From Enterococcus cecorum (GTDB lineage Bacteria; Bacillota; Bacilli; Lactobacillales; Enterococcaceae), in contig NZ_JAKUDS010000002.1 in assembly GCF_023221775.1 (NCBI RefSeq), positions 62,001 through 126,000 of the forward strand: 64,000 nt of DNA, in the 5' to 3' direction. Below, piece by piece: positions 26,062 through 36,800 of the stretch; the stretch's first letter is position 1, and each line of letters begins with the position of its first letter. Under the pieces are notes generated by a model, which saw nothing but the letters and a program-made list of their open reading frames with translations, was not told the DNA's origin and did not search any database. A program made the translations under genes and the position numbers.

Positions 26062-26736
26062 TTAGTCAAATTGTTCGTTCGGATATTTTTTCTTTAGTGC
26101 TGTTAAAATTAAGCGTTTGGCTAGGATTTCATTTCTGGCTAGGATAGGACCGTGGAAGTAGCTCCCAAAGACGTTTTTGTAAATCACACCTTCTGTTTGG
26201 TCTTGACCATTATTGCCTTTTCCTCGGATGACTTTTCCCAGAGGTTTTTCGCCTTTTCCTAGGAAGGTCATCCCATTGTGATTTTCAAAGCCATAATACG
26301 TTTCATCAAATTCCTCATTATAAATCTCGGTATCGCCAATGAAACGATTATTTTCCTGGCTTAATGTATAGTGATCGAGGGCACCAATACCTTTAATTTG
26401 TTCGCCATGAGCACCGATATAGTAATGTCCAAGTAATTGATAACCACCACAAATGGCTAACATGACCCCATCGTTTTCTATATAGCGAGTGAGTTCTTCC
26501 TTTTTCGTAGGTAAGTCTTCAGCCACGATGACTTGCTCAAAATCTTGCCCACCACCAAAGAAAATCAAATCAAAATCATCGGCCTTAAATTCTTGATGGA
26601 TACTGACAATTTCTGTTGTTAAGGTAATGCCCATTTTTTTGGCGACATATTGAAGCATCAATAAATTTCCGTTATCGCCATACGTATTGAGGAGGTTTCC
26701 GTATAAATGGCAAAGGTGTAATTCATAATTAGCCAC
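26062..26736 (-). CDS. gatD: Lipid II isoglutaminyl synthase, glutaminase subunit
   Basis: Class I glutamine amidotransferase-like protein (224 residues) that supplies ammonia to MurT for amidating D-Glu of lipid II. The nucleophile Cys96 sits in [10 protein letters not shown] and a His lies in S-Y-F-H-G-P. It overlaps murT by 8 bp, the conserved gene order in Gram-positive cocci. Amidation is needed for peptidoglycan cross-linking and affects lysozyme and beta-lactam sensitivity. Confidence 0.95.
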   Translation of the reverse strand: MANYELHLCHLYGNLLNTYGDNGNLLMLQYVAKKMGITLTTEIVSIHQEFKADDFDLIFFGGGQDFEQVIVAEDLPTKKEELTRYIENDGVMLAICGGYQLLGHYYIGAHGEQIKGIGALDHYTLSQENNRFIGDTEIYNEEFDETYYGFENHNGMTFLGKGEKPLGKVIRGKGNNGQDQTEGVIYKNVFGSYFHGPILARNEILAKRLILTALKKKYPNEQFD

Positions 26737-28081
26737 GATCCATTCCTCCTTTAATGTAGCCTTTTTCAGCTAATTTTTTGCGTAGTTGTAACACGGCGGT
26801 ATAAGTTGCTAAGATATAGACATTTTCTGTTGGTAAAGTTGCAATTTGTTCAATGACTTCATCTAGTTCGCGGACTTCAGTCAATTTATCTTCTTCAATT
26901 CCGGCAACCTTCAAGCGTAGGGCCATATCTTTATGTCGTTCGCCACCAGCAATCACTTGAGGAATCGCCATGTCGGCAAAGGCTTCATGATTGCCATCCC
27001 AAATCCAGCTGACATCAATCCCATCGGCATAGTTCGCATTTAATAGACAAACTAAAGAGAAAGGACGAGGAGCAAGGCCAATCATATCAATGACTTGGTT
27101 TAGCCCAACTGGATTTTTCACTAATACAAGGGTGCATTTTTTATCTTTAATTTGGATGACTTCTTGACGACCAAAGACTTTTTCATCATAAGCTAGGCCT
27201 TTGCGGATTTTTTCAGGACTGACATGATAATATTCAGCCACCGCACAAGCAGCTAAAGCATTATAAATATTATACATTCCGCCCACTTCAATGCCGTATT
27301 CTTCCCCGTCAATCACAAATTTAGCATGCGTATTGCTCATTTCTTTCAAATCGGTTAATTGATAGGTTAATGCTGGACGTTTGAAATCACAGTTTGGACA
27401 GTAATATTTTCCTAGATTGGCATAGGTATTGAGTTTGTAGTGCAAGATATGATGACAATGTGGACAAAGCACGCCATCGGTATTGTAATGGGCCATCTGT
27501 TCCTGATCTTCTTGATGATTAAAGCCATAATAGATTCTAGGATTTACCGTGTCAATCGAGTTAAAGATAGGCGAATCTCCATTGGCTAAAATGGTCGCTT
27601 GTGGAGATTTTGCGGCACCTTCGACAATCAAACGATAAGTAGTATAGATTTCGCCGTAACGGTCCATTTGATCACGGAAAATATTCGTAAAGACAAAGAG
27701 TTCGGGCTTAATATATTCAGTGACTTTACTTAAAGAAGCTTCGTCAATTTCTAGAACGGCAAATTTTTTCTCGCCTTTTTTCACTTTAGCAGATAAAAAA
27801 GTAGAGACAATTCCTTGGACCATATTTGCACCTGTTGGATTGGTTAAAACATGGTCAAATTCTTGTTTTAATATATTTACAGTTAAAGCCGTTGTTAACG
27901 TTTTGCCATTGGTACCAGTAACGACAACGACTTGATAATCTTTGGCTAAGTGATCTAATATCTGTGGGTCAATCTTTAAGGCTAACTTTCCTGGTAAGCT
28001 TGAACCACCTTTCATAAATGTCTTTAAAAACCATAAAGAGCTTTTACCGACAGCTGTGGCCAAAAGACTCTTGATACTCAT
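26729..28081 (-). CDS. murT: Lipid II isoglutaminyl synthase, Mur ligase-like subunit
   Basis: 450-residue Mur-ligase family protein. ATP site V-T-G-T-N-G-K-T near residues 54-61, and a Cys4 zinc ribbon from two C-P-x-C pairs near residues 205-230, an insertion typical of MurT. The C-terminal DUF1727 domain contacts GatD. The complex works on lipid II at the inner membrane face. First gene of the leftward murT-gatD operon; the AGGAAGA ribosome site is good. Confidence 0.95.
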   Translation of the reverse strand: MSIKSLLATAVGKSSLWFLKTFMKGGSSLPGKLALKIDPQILDHLAKDYQVVVVTGTNGKTLTTALTVNILKQEFDHVLTNPTGANMVQGIVSTFLSAKVKKGEKKFAVLEIDEASLSKVTEYIKPELFVFTNIFRDQMDRYGEIYTTYRLIVEGAAKSPQATILANGDSPIFNSIDTVNPRIYYGFNHQEDQEQMAHYNTDGVLCPHCHHILHYKLNTYANLGKYYCPNCDFKRPALTYQLTDLKEMSNTHAKFVIDGEEYGIEVGGMYNIYNALAACAVAEYYHVSPEKIRKGLAYDEKVFGRQEVIQIKDKKCTLVLVKNPVGLNQVIDMIGLAPRPFSLVCLLNANYADGIDVSWIWDGNHEAFADMAIPQVIAGGERHKDMALRLKVAGIEEDKLTEVRELDEVIEQIATLPTENVYILATYTAVLQLRKKLAEKGYIKGGMDRG

Positions 28082-28171
28082 AAATCTTCCTCCAATTGTT
28101 CAATTAACAGAACTATCATACCATAGAATGTCCCAAAAAGATAATGCGTATGAAGGAGTAAGCAAGATTTT

Positions 28172-28234
28172 ATAAAAAATAAAAAAACTTTGCCTTACTG
28201 ACTTGTACATCAACAAATCAAATAAGACAAAGTT
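28172..28234 (-). terminator. Terminator after lrgB
   Basis: AACTTTGCCTTA (28186-28197) with TAAGACAAAGTT (28223-28234). Leftward reading is followed by a long T-rich tract. Confidence 0.8.
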
Positions 28235-28248
28235 GAGGGAATACAGGG

Positions 28249-28932
28249 TTAAATTCCGATAAATGGTGCAAAGATAGGTACGACAACCACCGTCACTAAG
28301 CCAACGATTACTACAGCGATACTTGCCATGGCCGTTTCGGTTTCGCCTAATTCCATACTTACAGCAACTCCGAGTGCGTGACCAGCCGCACCTAATGATA
28401 GACCTTGAGCGATTTCGTCTTTAATTCTAAAATAACGTAGCGCCATTTTACCTAAAGCATAGGTCAACACACCATTAAAGATAACCGTAAAGGCTGTGAT
28501 GGAAGCCACGCCGCCAATCGATTCACTAATAGGGACCGCGATGGCTGTTGTTGCGGCTTGGGGCAAAATAGAGGCAATGATAGCTGGATGCATATGGATG
28601 AGTTTGCCTACTACAATTACACTGAATAAGGAACCAATCGAACCAATCGTTAAGGCTAAGACGATTTCAAACCAATATTTTTTCAAGACATCGCGTTTTT
28701 TATATAAAGGAATCGCAAATGCAACGGTGGCTGGTTCTAGGAAAAAGCTAATGTATTTGCCGCCTTCGTTGTATTGCTCATAACTAATACCTGTTACTTT
28801 TAAGACAATCACACCCAAAACCATTGCGACAAATAAAGGCGTAAATAAGAAGAAGTTTTTACTTTTCTTGAATAAAAAGACACCAATTTCAAATACAACT
28901 AATGAAATAATGATTCCAATATAAGCGTTCAT
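28249..28932 (-). CDS. lrgB: LrgB family membrane protein
   Basis: 227 residues, about seven hydrophobic segments. Family block [12 protein letters not shown] and the [10 protein letters not shown] segment near the C-terminus are typical. Works with LrgA in controlling murein hydrolase activity, programmed lysis and, in streptococci, pyruvate uptake. ATGA overlap with lrgA; last gene of the lytSR-lrgAB group. Confidence 0.93.
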   Translation of the reverse strand: MNAYIGIIISLVVFEIGVFLFKKSKNFFLFTPLFVAMVLGVIVLKVTGISYEQYNEGGKYISFFLEPATVAFAIPLYKKRDVLKKYWFEIVLALTIGSIGSLFSVIVVGKLIHMHPAIIASILPQAATTAIAVPISESIGGVASITAFTVIFNGVLTYALGKMALRYFRIKDEIAQGLSLGAAGHALGVAVSMELGETETAMASIAVVIVGLVTVVVVPIFAPFIGI

Positions 28933-29363
28933 AATCTAACATCTCCTTTGTTGGCTTGGGTTTGCTTGAATGGGATAAGGTCGGATAGTTGGAATTTTTT
29001 GGCTTGGCGTAATTTTAAGAGTAATGCACCAGACCAACCCGTAACGAATAATAAAGCTAAGGTAGCTACGAGAATCACGAATACAATTTGTAATCCATAG
29101 CTTGCCATTAAATCTAAGGAATTCACAAGTGAGATGCCAGATGGGACGAATAAAAAGGTAATGACTTTAGATAAACTATTACTTAAACCTTCTACTTGTT
29201 CGAGTTTGACCACACCGGTACATAAGGCGATAAATAATAAAATCATGCCCACCACCGATGAAGGAACGGGGATAGGAAGTAGGTTGGCCACAAATTTCGA
29301 AATTAAAATAATGATAGCAAAAATGACCGCTTGTTGACAAAATGAGTATTCTGATTTTTTCAT
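28929..29363 (-). CDS. lrgA: LrgA family holin-like membrane protein
   Basis: 144 residues, four hydrophobic segments. The P-V-P-S-S-V-V-G-M motif in the second span and F-L-F-V-P-S-G-I-S in the third identify the LrgA/CidA family. Acts in the membrane as anti-holin or pyruvate facilitator partner of LrgB. Preceded by its own promoter with an inverted repeat that may bind LytR. Confidence 0.93.
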   Translation of the reverse strand: MKKSEYSFCQQAVIFAIIILISKFVANLLPIPVPSSVVGMILLFIALCTGVVKLEQVEGLSNSLSKVITFLFVPSGISLVNSLDLMASYGLQIVFVILVATLALLFVTGWSGALLLKLRQAKKFQLSDLIPFKQTQANKGDVRL

Positions 29364-29396
29364 GTTTAAGCACTTCCTTAACGTTTTCTTGATTAA

Positions 29397-29426
29397 AGTA
29401 TAGCGCTTTCTAAAATAAATAAAGCG
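29397..29426 (-). promoter_or_regulatory. lrgAB promoter with putative LytR site
   Basis: Leftward TATACT (plus 29397-29402). Just upstream, the inverted repeat CGCTTT (29404-29409) / AAAGCG (29421-29426) occupies the place of a weak -35, as expected for an activator-dependent promoter. Confidence 0.55.
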
Positions 29427-29471
29427 TTTTTACCATTAAATGAATCAAACGGTGCGCGAAATGCAAAATAA

Positions 29472-29505
29472 GACACCTCAAATGCCCAATTGCACTTGAG
29501 ATGCC
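29472..29505 (-). terminator. Weak terminator between lytR and lrgA
   Basis: A 14-bp stem with a few G-U pairs (GACACCTCAAATGC against GCACTTGAGATGCC), followed leftward by a modest T-rich run. It lets lrgAB be controlled apart from lytSR. Confidence 0.6.
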
Positions 29506-29519
29506 TAAAATACAATGCT

Positions 29520-30254
29520 TTAAATGCCAAATGTTTCTTTAAATTCTTTCAGATATGAGCGACTAACGGGTACTTTTTGGCCATTAGTTAGGATGACTTG
29601 CAGGGTGTGGTTGAACCAAGGTTGGATTTCTTGGACTTTTTTACGATTAATTAAATAGCTGCGATGGGTTTTAATAAATATGCTTTTTGGTAGTTTTTGT
29701 TCCATTTGATTCAGGCTACCGGGCATTTGATACGTTTGGTCTTTGGTATTGATGCTTAAAGTTTTTTCTTCAACCCAGACGCAGTAAATATCTTTCGGCG
29801 CTACCATGTAAATCCGGTCTTCTCCTTGAATAGCAATGGCATCAAAATCTTCTTTTTCATTTGCCAAGACTGCTTGACTTGTAGGCTTAGTCGTAGGATT
29901 TGCTTGACTGGCTTTATGGATGACTTGCTGAATTTGCTCGGCATCAAAAGGTTTTAAGATATAGTCTTTGGCATTGACTTGAAAAGCTTTGAGCGCATAT
30001 TGATCATAAGCTGTGGCAAAGACAAGGTAGGGTGGATTTGGGACTTTGAGCAATTTTTCCGCTAAGTCAAAGCCACTTTCTCCGGTTAAATGAATATCTA
30101 AAAAAAGCAAGTCCGTTTTTTGGTCAATTAGTTGGGCGATGGCTTGATCGACACTATCTGCCTGTGCGATGGAGGTTACTTGCGGGTGTTGCTTGACAAG
30201 ATAAGCGAGTTCTTCTCTGGCTAATGGTTCATCATCAACGATTAATACGTGCAT
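29520..30254 (-). CDS. lytR: LytTR-type response regulator
   Basis: 244 residues: receiver domain (acidic pocket D-D-E at residues 7-9, phospho-Asp in L-F-L-D-I-H near 54, Lys in L-K-P-F-D) then a LytTR DNA-binding domain from about 140 (I-K-T-H-R-S-Y-L-I-N, V-P-V-S-R-S-Y). Partner of the sensor encoded 20 bp upstream; expected to activate lrgAB. Confidence 0.94.
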   Translation of the reverse strand: MHVLIVDDEPLAREELAYLVKQHPQVTSIAQADSVDQAIAQLIDQKTDLLFLDIHLTGESGFDLAEKLLKVPNPPYLVFATAYDQYALKAFQVNAKDYILKPFDAEQIQQVIHKASQANPTTKPTSQAVLANEKEDFDAIAIQGEDRIYMVAPKDIYCVWVEEKTLSINTKDQTYQMPGSLNQMEQKLPKSIFIKTHRSYLINRKKVQEIQPWFNHTLQVILTNGQKVPVSRSYLKEFKETFGI

Positions 30255-30274
30255 AAAATCTATCCTTTCAATGT

Positions 30275-32017
30275 TTACTTGCGTTGAGGGATGGTTAGCG
30301 CGACATGGCTACCACCTTCAGGATTATTTTCAATGAAGAAATTTCCTTGATTATCATAAAGAGTTTGGATACGTCGGGCGAGATTTTCCAGTGCAGTGCC
30401 TGTTCCTTTTTCTGATTCTACCGTTTGTTTCCCTAATAAGGCGAGACGTTTTTCTGGAATTCCTTCGCCATTATCAAAGACATCAATGTGTAAGGCTTGG
30501 TCATCTTTTTGAATTTGGACATAGACTTGATTATTGTCTTTGCGGTTTTTAAAGCCATGTTTAATCGTATTTTCGACTAATACTTGAATGGCATAAGGTG
30601 GGATTAAACATTCTAAACAATCTTCTTCGACATCAAAGACAATATGATATCGCTCAGGGAATCGTGCTTGCTCTAAGGCCAGATACGCTTTGACTTGATC
30701 TAATTCTTGTTGGATTTGAATCGTTGTCGCAATGGCCCCTTGTAAATTGCCACGAAAATATTTGCTGAGTTGTAGCAATAGTTCGCGGGCTTTGGTGCTG
30801 TCGATACGCATCAAGGCAGAAATGGTATTGATGGCATTAAAGAAAAAGTGGGGATTGACTTGAGCTTGTAAGGACTTGATTTCAGCTTCTTTTAAGAGTT
30901 TTGATTGTACTTCTGCTTCTCCAAGTTCGATTTGACTGGAGAAAATCAAGGCTAGTCCTTCTGCTAATTGCTCTTCCACATGGGTCAAGTCATCAGGATT
31001 ATCAAAATACATTTTCAGCGTGCCAACAATTTGATTTTTTGAAAATAAAGGAATAACAATGGCTGCTTGTAAGGGACAGTCAGGATGAGAGCACCCAACT
31101 TCAGCCTTACTTCTAGCAATCGTCATTTCGCCGGTTTTTAAGACCCGTTTGGACAGCTCGGTAATGACTTCTAGTTCGGGAATATGATGGTCATCGCCTT
31201 TTCCAACATGAGCCAATATTTGATGCGTATCGGTAATACTAATGGCACTAACCTTGGTGTAATGCTGGATAATACTAGCAACTTTGCGCGCCGAATCCTT
31301 ATGTAGTCCTTCACGAAAATACGGCAAAGTTTGGGCAGCAAGATCGAGTACTTCATGGGTTTGGACGGCCTTGGCTTGCTCTTCTTGGTTGAAGGTAATG
31401 GTTAAAATCGACATGAAGATAAAGGTCCCCACGCTGTTAAGTAAAATCATCGGAAAACCAATAAAACGAATGAGATGTAAACCACTTGTAAAGCTAGGAC
31501 TAAAAAATAAGATAAAGCCCATTTGGACACATTCCATTAAAGCAGCAATCAAGGTAGCCTCCATTGTCGAAATAAAGGCGTGGCGATGCATTTTACGCTG
31601 TCCGAGCCAACCTGCGATAAAACCAATCAGTATTGAAGAAGGCACATAGAAAAAATCATTCATCGTCCCTTGCCATAAACGATGGATTCCTGCAATGAAC
31701 CCGACTGCAGTCCCAACAATTGGACCACCTACTAGACCAGATACAGTAATGACTAAAGTTCTAGTATTGGCGATAGCTGCTTGGGTTGAAATTGTTGGCA
31801 AAAAGTTCGCCGGTAGAATCGTATTTTTGGTGATTTCTATCCCGGTCAGATTGGCAATGATAACGAAAATCCCAAAAATAATCGTTAAAATAATTTTAGC
31901 TTGCAATTTTTGACGATTCAAGAGAACTTGTTTGAAGTAAGGAATATTCACTAATAAAAAAGCCATTAAAATGATTAAACCCACACGTTCCATCATTAAG
32001 ATTAACAACTCAAACAT
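30275..32017 (-). CDS. lytS: Sensor histidine kinase LytS
   Basis: 580 residues. Five to six N-terminal membrane spans (5TM-5TMR LYT module, about 1-190), a GAF domain at about 225-360, then a His_kinase domain with the phospho-acceptor motif Q-V-N-P-H-F-F-F-N-A-I-N and an ATPase domain (D-N-G-E-G-I-P). Family members sense membrane potential or extracellular pyruvate and control lrgAB through LytR. Operon with lytR. Confidence 0.94.
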   Translation of the reverse strand: MFELLILMMERVGLIILMAFLLVNIPYFKQVLLNRQKLQAKIILTIIFGIFVIIANLTGIEITKNTILPANFLPTISTQAAIANTRTLVITVSGLVGGPIVGTAVGFIAGIHRLWQGTMNDFFYVPSSILIGFIAGWLGQRKMHRHAFISTMEATLIAALMECVQMGFILFFSPSFTSGLHLIRFIGFPMILLNSVGTFIFMSILTITFNQEEQAKAVQTHEVLDLAAQTLPYFREGLHKDSARKVASIIQHYTKVSAISITDTHQILAHVGKGDDHHIPELEVITELSKRVLKTGEMTIARSKAEVGCSHPDCPLQAAIVIPLFSKNQIVGTLKMYFDNPDDLTHVEEQLAEGLALIFSSQIELGEAEVQSKLLKEAEIKSLQAQVNPHFFFNAINTISALMRIDSTKARELLLQLSKYFRGNLQGAIATTIQIQQELDQVKAYLALEQARFPERYHIVFDVEEDCLECLIPPYAIQVLVENTIKHGFKNRKDNNQVYVQIQKDDQALHIDVFDNGEGIPEKRLALLGKQTVESEKGTGTALENLARRIQTLYDNQGNFFIENNPEGGSHVALTIPQRK

Positions 32018-32195
32018 AAAATCACTTCCATTTTTTTCTTATAACTCATGGTAAAAGTTTTTAAGACATTTGTCTAGTCAGATAGCGGGCGGCGATTTTT
32101 AAAATTTTCCCCATTTTTTTATATTTTGTTTTATTCTCCTTATTTTTTTGTTAAAATGAAAGTAATTATGTGGAATTAAATGAGGTGGAGAGTTC

Positions 32196-32771
32196 TTGAA
32201 GAAGTTTTTACACGAGTGGGGCTCGCTTATTTTTATCGTATTAGCAATTTTGGCCATTCGTCTTTTTGTATTTGAGCCTGTGACAGTCAAAGGTCATTCG
32301 ATGGATCCAACCTTAGCTGATGGGCAGAAGTTGATTGTCAGCAAAGTCTATGAACCGGAGCGATTTGATATTATTACGACTGTTGAACCGAATGACTCGA
32401 GTAAGGTCGCTGTGAAACGTTTGATTGGATTACCCGGCGAGACGATTGAATATAAAAATGATCAGTTATACATTAATGGTAAAACATATAATGAACCTTA
32501 TCTAAAAGATTTTAAAGCAAAATTTGCTAAAGATCGCCTGCAAGAAGAATATAGCTATTCTGCACGTTATCGCAATACGGCTGCTACAGTCAGCAATTTC
32601 ACGCAAGATTTTTCAATAAAGGTACCTGAGGGAAAATACTTCGTGATGGGAGATAATCGTTTGGTGTCTATGGATAGTCGAGAATTTGGTTTTATCACTA
32701 AGAAATTAATGCGTGGTGAAGTGGTCTTACGTTACTTCCCATTTGATGAGATTTCAACTTTCAAAAACTAA
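32196..32771 (+). CDS. lepB: Signal peptidase I
   Basis: Membrane-anchored serine protease removing Sec signal peptides. 191 residues: one N-terminal transmembrane span (about 9-27), nucleophile S35 in G-H-S-M-D-P-T-L, general base K74 in A-V-K-R-L-I-G-L-P-G, and box E G-D-N-R near the C-terminus. Starts with TTG after GAGGTGGAGAG. It has its own terminator. Confidence 0.95.
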   Translation: MKKFLHEWGSLIFIVLAILAIRLFVFEPVTVKGHSMDPTLADGQKLIVSKVYEPERFDIITTVEPNDSSKVAVKRLIGLPGETIEYKNDQLYINGKTYNEPYLKDFKAKFAKDRLQEEYSYSARYRNTAATVSNFTQDFSIKVPEGKYFVMGDNRLVSMDSREFGFITKKLMRGEVVLRYFPFDEISTFKN

Positions 32772-32784
32772 ATAGTTTCAACAG

Positions 32785-32829
32785 ATATCTAATACCAATG
32801 AGTCAATCAAAAGGTATTAGATATTTTTT
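32785..32829 (+). terminator. Terminator after lepB
   Basis: ATATCTAATACC (32785-32796) with GGTATTAGATAT (32813-32824), then T6. Confidence 0.9.
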
Positions 32830-32891
32830 ATGGTGAAGATAAGCGATTGTAGCCTAAATGGCACTTTTCCGACTTTCCTAGTTAGATTAGG

Positions 32892-32921
32892 TTGCATGAA
32901 AGATAGTATTTCAAGTATAAT
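32892..32921 (+). promoter_or_regulatory. tdk-prfA promoter
   Basis: TTGCAT (32892-32897), 18-bp spacer, perfect TATAAT (32916-32921), 28 bp before the tdk start. Confidence 0.75.
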
Positions 32922-32949
32922 ACTTAAGGAAAGTTTGAGGAGTGAAAAA

Positions 32950-33543
32950 ATGGCCCAATTATTTTTTAAATATGGTGCGATGAATAGTGGAAAATCCATC
33001 GAAATTTTAAAAGTCGCGCATAACTATGAAGAGCAGAACAAACCAGTTGTACTCATGACTAGTGGTCTAGATACGCGTTCTGGTGTTGGTAATGTTGCTA
33101 GTCGGATTGGTTTAGAGCGTACAGCTATTCCAATTTTTGATGAGACGGATGTATATGAAACGATTGCCAATTTAGAACAAAAGCCTTATTGTGTGCTGAT
33201 TGATGAGGCGCAATTTTTGAAAAAACATCATGTATTGGCTTTTACGCGCGTGGTCGATGAGTTAAATATCCCTGTGATGGCCTTTGGTTTGAAAAATGAT
33301 TTTCGCAATGAACTATTTGAAGGTTCACAGTATTTATTACTTTATGCCGATAAGATAGAAGAAATGAAGACAATTTGTTGGTTCTGTCATAAAAAAGCAA
33401 CGATGAATCTACACTATGTTGATGGTAAGCCAGTCTATGAAGGAGACCAAGTGCAAATTGGAGGCAATGAAGCGTATTATCCGGTTTGTCGCCATCATTA
33501 CTTCCATCCTGAAATGAATAAAGAAGTTAACAACGAAAAATAA
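32950..33543 (+). CDS. tdk: Thymidine kinase
   Basis: Phosphorylates thymidine in pyrimidine salvage. 197 residues, type II family. P-loop G-A-M-N-S-G-K-S at 9-16, Walker B-like V-L-I-D-E-A-Q, and a C-terminal zinc ribbon (C-W-F-C ... C-R-H-H). The ATG at 32950 follows GAGGAG; the longer open frame upstream crosses the promoter and is not used. Followed by prfA in the arrangement common to lactic acid bacteria. Confidence 0.95.
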   Translation: MAQLFFKYGAMNSGKSIEILKVAHNYEEQNKPVVLMTSGLDTRSGVGNVASRIGLERTAIPIFDETDVYETIANLEQKPYCVLIDEAQFLKKHHVLAFTRVVDELNIPVMAFGLKNDFRNELFEGSQYLLLYADKIEEMKTICWFCHKKATMNLHYVDGKPVYEGDQVQIGGNEAYYPVCRHHYFHPEMNKEVNNEK

Positions 33544-33564
33544 AAATGAATAAAGGAGAAACAG

Positions 33565-34638
33565 ATGTACGATCAATTACAAGCAATTGAAGACCGTTAT
33601 GAAGAATTAGGCGAATTATTAAGTGACCCTGAAGTGATTGCGGATACTAAGCGTTTCATGGCTTTGTCAAAAGAAGAAGCGAATACTCGCGAAACTGTGG
33701 AAACTTACCGCCGTTATAAACAAGTCGTTCAAGGAATAAGCGATGCTGAAGAAATGTTAGCAGAAAACTTAGATCCTGAAATGACCGAATTAGCTAAAGA
33801 AGAATTAGCTGATTTGAAGAAAGAAAAAGAAGAATTAGAAGCAAAAATCAAAATCTTATTATTACCAAAAGATCCAAACGATGATAAAAACATTATTATG
33901 GAAATCCGTGGTGCTGCTGGTGGAGACGAAGCAGCCTTATTTGCGGGTGATTTATTTAATATGTACCAACGCTATGCTGAATCTCAAGGTTGGAAAGTCG
34001 AAGTCATGGATGCGAATATCACAGGTATCGGTGGGTATAAAGAAGTAATTATGATGATTACTGGTGATAATGTCTTCTCTAAATTAAAATACGAATCAGG
34101 CGCTCACCGTGTCCAACGCGTGCCATCTACAGAATCTCAAGGTCGTATTCACACTTCTACTGCAACGGTTGTCGTGATGCCAGAAGCTGAAGAAGTCGAA
34201 GTTGAAATTGAAGACAAAGATATTCGTACAGACATTTATCATGCATCAGGTGCCGGTGGTCAGCACGTCAACAAGACTGCCTCTGCGGTACGTTTGACTC
34301 ACATCCCGACTGGAATCGTGGTTGCCATGCAAGATGAACGTTCACAGCTAAAAAACCGTGAAAAAGCGATGAAAGTCTTACGTGCACGTGTCTATGACCA
34401 AATGCAACAAGAAGCTCGTAGTGAATATGATGCAAATCGTAAATCAGCCGTTGGTACGGGAGATCGTTCTGAACGCATTCGTACTTATAACTTCCCACAA
34501 AATCGTGTCACAGATCATCGCATTGGTTTAACGATTCAAAAATTAGACCAAATTTTATCTGGTAAACTAGATGAAGTCATTGATGCACTAATCGTCTATG
34601 ATCAAACTTCAAAATTAGAAGAGTTGCAAAATGGGTAA
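33565..34638 (+). CDS. prfA: Peptide chain release factor 1
   Basis: Terminates translation at UAA/UAG. 357 residues. The peptidyl-transferase motif G-G-Q is at 231-233 inside G-A-G-G-Q-H-V-N, and the anticodon-like P-S-T tripeptide lies in V-P-S-T-E-S. Overlaps prmC by 8 bp; PrmC methylates the Gln of this motif. AAAGGAG precedes the ATG. Confidence 0.97.
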   Translation: MYDQLQAIEDRYEELGELLSDPEVIADTKRFMALSKEEANTRETVETYRRYKQVVQGISDAEEMLAENLDPEMTELAKEELADLKKEKEELEAKIKILLLPKDPNDDKNIIMEIRGAAGGDEAALFAGDLFNMYQRYAESQGWKVEVMDANITGIGGYKEVIMMITGDNVFSKLKYESGAHRVQRVPSTESQGRIHTSTATVVVMPEAEEVEVEIEDKDIRTDIYHASGAGGQHVNKTASAVRLTHIPTGIVVAMQDERSQLKNREKAMKVLRARVYDQMQQEARSEYDANRKSAVGTGDRSERIRTYNFPQNRVTDHRIGLTIQKLDQILSGKLDEVIDALIVYDQTSKLEELQNG

Positions 34639-35473
34639 AAATAGTTATCGAGAAGTCCTAGCTAGGGCTTCTTCGTTTTTAGAGCAAAATCAATTAGAAG
34701 GTCATATGATTGAATATGTCTTCTTACAACGCAAACACTGGAATAAAACCGATTATCTTTTGCATATGCATGAGACAATGACTGCAGAAGATCAAAAGCA
34801 AATCGATGAGGATATGGCCAAGCTATTAGACCATTATCCTCCACAATATTTAATTGGCAGTGAAGTATTCTTAGATTATCGCCTGAAAGTGACTCCGGAT
34901 ACCTTGATTCCGCGTCCTGAAACCGAAGAATTAGTAGAGAAGTGCTTAAAGTTAACGCAAAAACAAGCAAATCAAGCTTTAAAAGTCGTTGATGTGGGGA
35001 CCGGAACAGGTGCGATTGCGATTAGCTTAAAAGATAAACGCCCCACTTGGCAGGTGAGCGCAGTGGATTTATCCTCGGCTGCATTAGAAGTTGCTAAAGA
35101 AAACGCCCAACAAATCGGTGTGGCACTTGAGTTTGTTTTAAGTGATTGCTTAGACGAAGTAGCAGGACCGATTGATGTTTTAATTTCCAACCCGCCTTAT
35201 ATAAGCCAAGATGAATATGAATTAATGGATGTCAGTGTCCGTGAGTTTGAACCAAAAATGGCCTTATTTGCGGAAAATAATGGCCTTGCGATTTATGAAA
35301 AACTCGCCAAACAAGCACCAAGTAAGTTAGCTAAGGATGGCAAGATATTTTTAGAAATTGGTTTTATGCAAGGTCCTGCTGTGAAGGAAATCTTTCAAGC
35401 AGCCTTTTCTAAAAAGCAAGTGTCGATTCACAAAGATTTATTTGGTAATGACCGAATGATTGTGGTGGAATAG
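34631..35473 (+). CDS. prmC: Release factor glutamine methyltransferase
   Basis: SAM-dependent N5-glutamine methylation of RF1/RF2. 280 residues. N-terminal helical domain, then a Rossmann domain with [10 protein letters not shown] and the catalytic N-P-P-Y motif (I-S-N-P-P-Y-I). Coupled to prfA. A run of DnaA-box-like sequences starts at its stop codon. Confidence 0.96.
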   Translation: MGKNSYREVLARASSFLEQNQLEGHMIEYVFLQRKHWNKTDYLLHMHETMTAEDQKQIDEDMAKLLDHYPPQYLIGSEVFLDYRLKVTPDTLIPRPETEELVEKCLKLTQKQANQALKVVDVGTGTGAIAISLKDKRPTWQVSAVDLSSAALEVAKENAQQIGVALEFVLSDCLDEVAGPIDVLISNPPYISQDEYELMDVSVREFEPKMALFAENNGLAIYEKLAKQAPSKLAKDGKIFLEIGFMQGPAVKEIFQAAFSKKQVSIHKDLFGNDRMIVVE

Positions 35474-35575
35474 TGGATAAGTGGATATCTTTTCCACAAG
35501 TTGGGGATAATTAAGTAAGAAATGTGTATAAATCAAGAAATGTATGAAAAAAGGATGTGGATAAGTTGTGGATAC
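35472..35575. promoter_or_regulatory. Cluster of DnaA-box-like 9-mers
   Basis: Within 104 bp there is an exact TGTGGATAA (35556-35564; reverse complement of TTATCCACA). One-mismatch relatives are AGTGGATAA (35472-35480), TTTTCCACA (35490-35498), TGGGGATAA (35502-35510), TGTGTATAA (35523-35531) and TGTGGATAC (35567-35575). The last covers the tsaC start codon. No other oriC hallmark (dnaA, dnaN, AT-rich unwinding element) is nearby. Confidence 0.6.
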
Positions 35576-36578
35576 AATCATATATGAACAGGATTTAGCA
35601 ACTCCAGCAAAATTACTAAAAACCGGTCAAGTAGTTGCTTTTCCTACAGAAACGGTGTATGGCTTAGGGGCGAATGCTTTAGATAAAGAAGCGGTCAAGC
35701 AAGTTTTTGCAGTAAAAGGCCGCCCAAGTGATAATCCGCTGATTGTCCATGTAGAAAGTTTTGAACAAGCAAAAAAATATATTCAAACGCTACATCCTTT
35801 GGCAGAAAAAATCGTCCAACAGTTTTGGCCAGGACCTTTAACGTTAATTTTTGAAATTATTCCGGACTCTTTACCACAAGAAGTAACAGGTGGTTTGAAG
35901 ACCGCCGCTTTTCGGATGCCAAATGCAAAATTGACTTTAGATTTGATCCATCAAGCTGGGGTGCCGTTAGTTGGACCGAGTGCCAATACTTCCGGAAAAC
36001 CTAGTCCTACTTGCGCTGCCCATGTCTATCATGATTTGCAAGGAAAAATTGCTGGCATTGTGGATGGGGGCAATTGTCAGGTTGGAGTAGAGTCTACAGT
36101 CCTAGATTTGAGTAATCCTGGAGCAGCACCAATGATTTTAAGACCAGGTGCCATCACGAGGGAAATGTTAGCAGATTTTCTAGATATGGAGATTCCTTTG
36201 GACAAACATTTAGTCAAAGAAAGTGAAACCCCAAAATCACCTGGCATGAAATACAAACATTATTCACCCAATACACCAGTGATGATGGTTCAACCAGAAA
36301 ATCTTGCCAAAGCCGTCGCTGATTTCAAAGCGCAGGGTAAGAAATTAGGTTTATTGGCTAGTCCAAAGCAATTAGTAGGCCTAAATGCTGAGTTAGTTTC
36401 AGCTTATGAAGATGAGTCTGTTGAAGCGGCGACAAAAGGATTGTTCGCAGGCTTACGGGCATTAGATGAACATGGCTTAGATTTGATTTTAGTCACCACG
36501 ACTGCGGAAACTGGGTTAGGTCAGGCCTATATGAATCGACTAAAAAAAGCCGCCGGACAAAAAATATATGAAGTATAA
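35568..36578 (+). CDS. tsaC: L-threonylcarbamoyladenylate synthase (Sua5 type)
   Basis: Makes threonylcarbamoyl-AMP for the t6A modification of ANN-decoding tRNAs. 336 residues: YrdC/Sua5 domain (about 10-200; K-x-R-P-x-x-N-P-L block as K-G-R-P-S-D-N-P-L, S-A-N-T-S-G) plus the C-terminal Sua5 domain, starting at S-P-G-M-K-Y-K-H-Y. The GTG start lies within a DnaA-box-like site, with AAAGGA about 12 nt upstream. It is placed after prmC as in most Firmicutes. Confidence 0.94.
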   Translation: MDTIIYEQDLATPAKLLKTGQVVAFPTETVYGLGANALDKEAVKQVFAVKGRPSDNPLIVHVESFEQAKKYIQTLHPLAEKIVQQFWPGPLTLIFEIIPDSLPQEVTGGLKTAAFRMPNAKLTLDLIHQAGVPLVGPSANTSGKPSPTCAAHVYHDLQGKIAGIVDGGNCQVGVESTVLDLSNPGAAPMILRPGAITREMLADFLDMEIPLDKHLVKESETPKSPGMKYKHYSPNTPVMMVQPENLAKAVADFKAQGKKLGLLASPKQLVGLNAELVSAYEDESVEAATKGLFAGLRALDEHGLDLILVTTTAETGLGQAYMNRLKKAAGQKIYEV

Positions 36579-36598
36579 AATCATAAGTATAGTTTTTA

Positions 36599-36642
36599 AA
36601 ACATTGTCTATCTACCAATAATGGATAGTCAATGTTTTTTTA
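36599..36642 (+). terminator. Terminator after tsaC
   Basis: An ACATTG-x-CTATC stem with GATAG-x-CAATGT, followed by T7. Confidence 0.82.
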
Positions 36643-36800
36643 GTTGAAAAAATTTTGAAATATTGTGATTAGCTTTGAATGAACAGGAATCAATCTAGAA
36701 AAGAAAATGCAGGCCAATCATTTTGCTTATGATAAAATAATCCGTATACTGAAAGTTAAAGATGATAAAATTAGTTACAAATACCTAAGAAGGAGTAGAT

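Noticed and set aside
31284-31649. 121-aa rightward open frame inside lytS
   Set aside because: Opposite-strand shadow of the LytS membrane region; no ribosome site and no domain.
35472-35575. Chromosomal origin of replication
   Set aside because: DnaA-box-like sequences are present, but there is no dnaA/dnaN neighbourhood or unwinding region.
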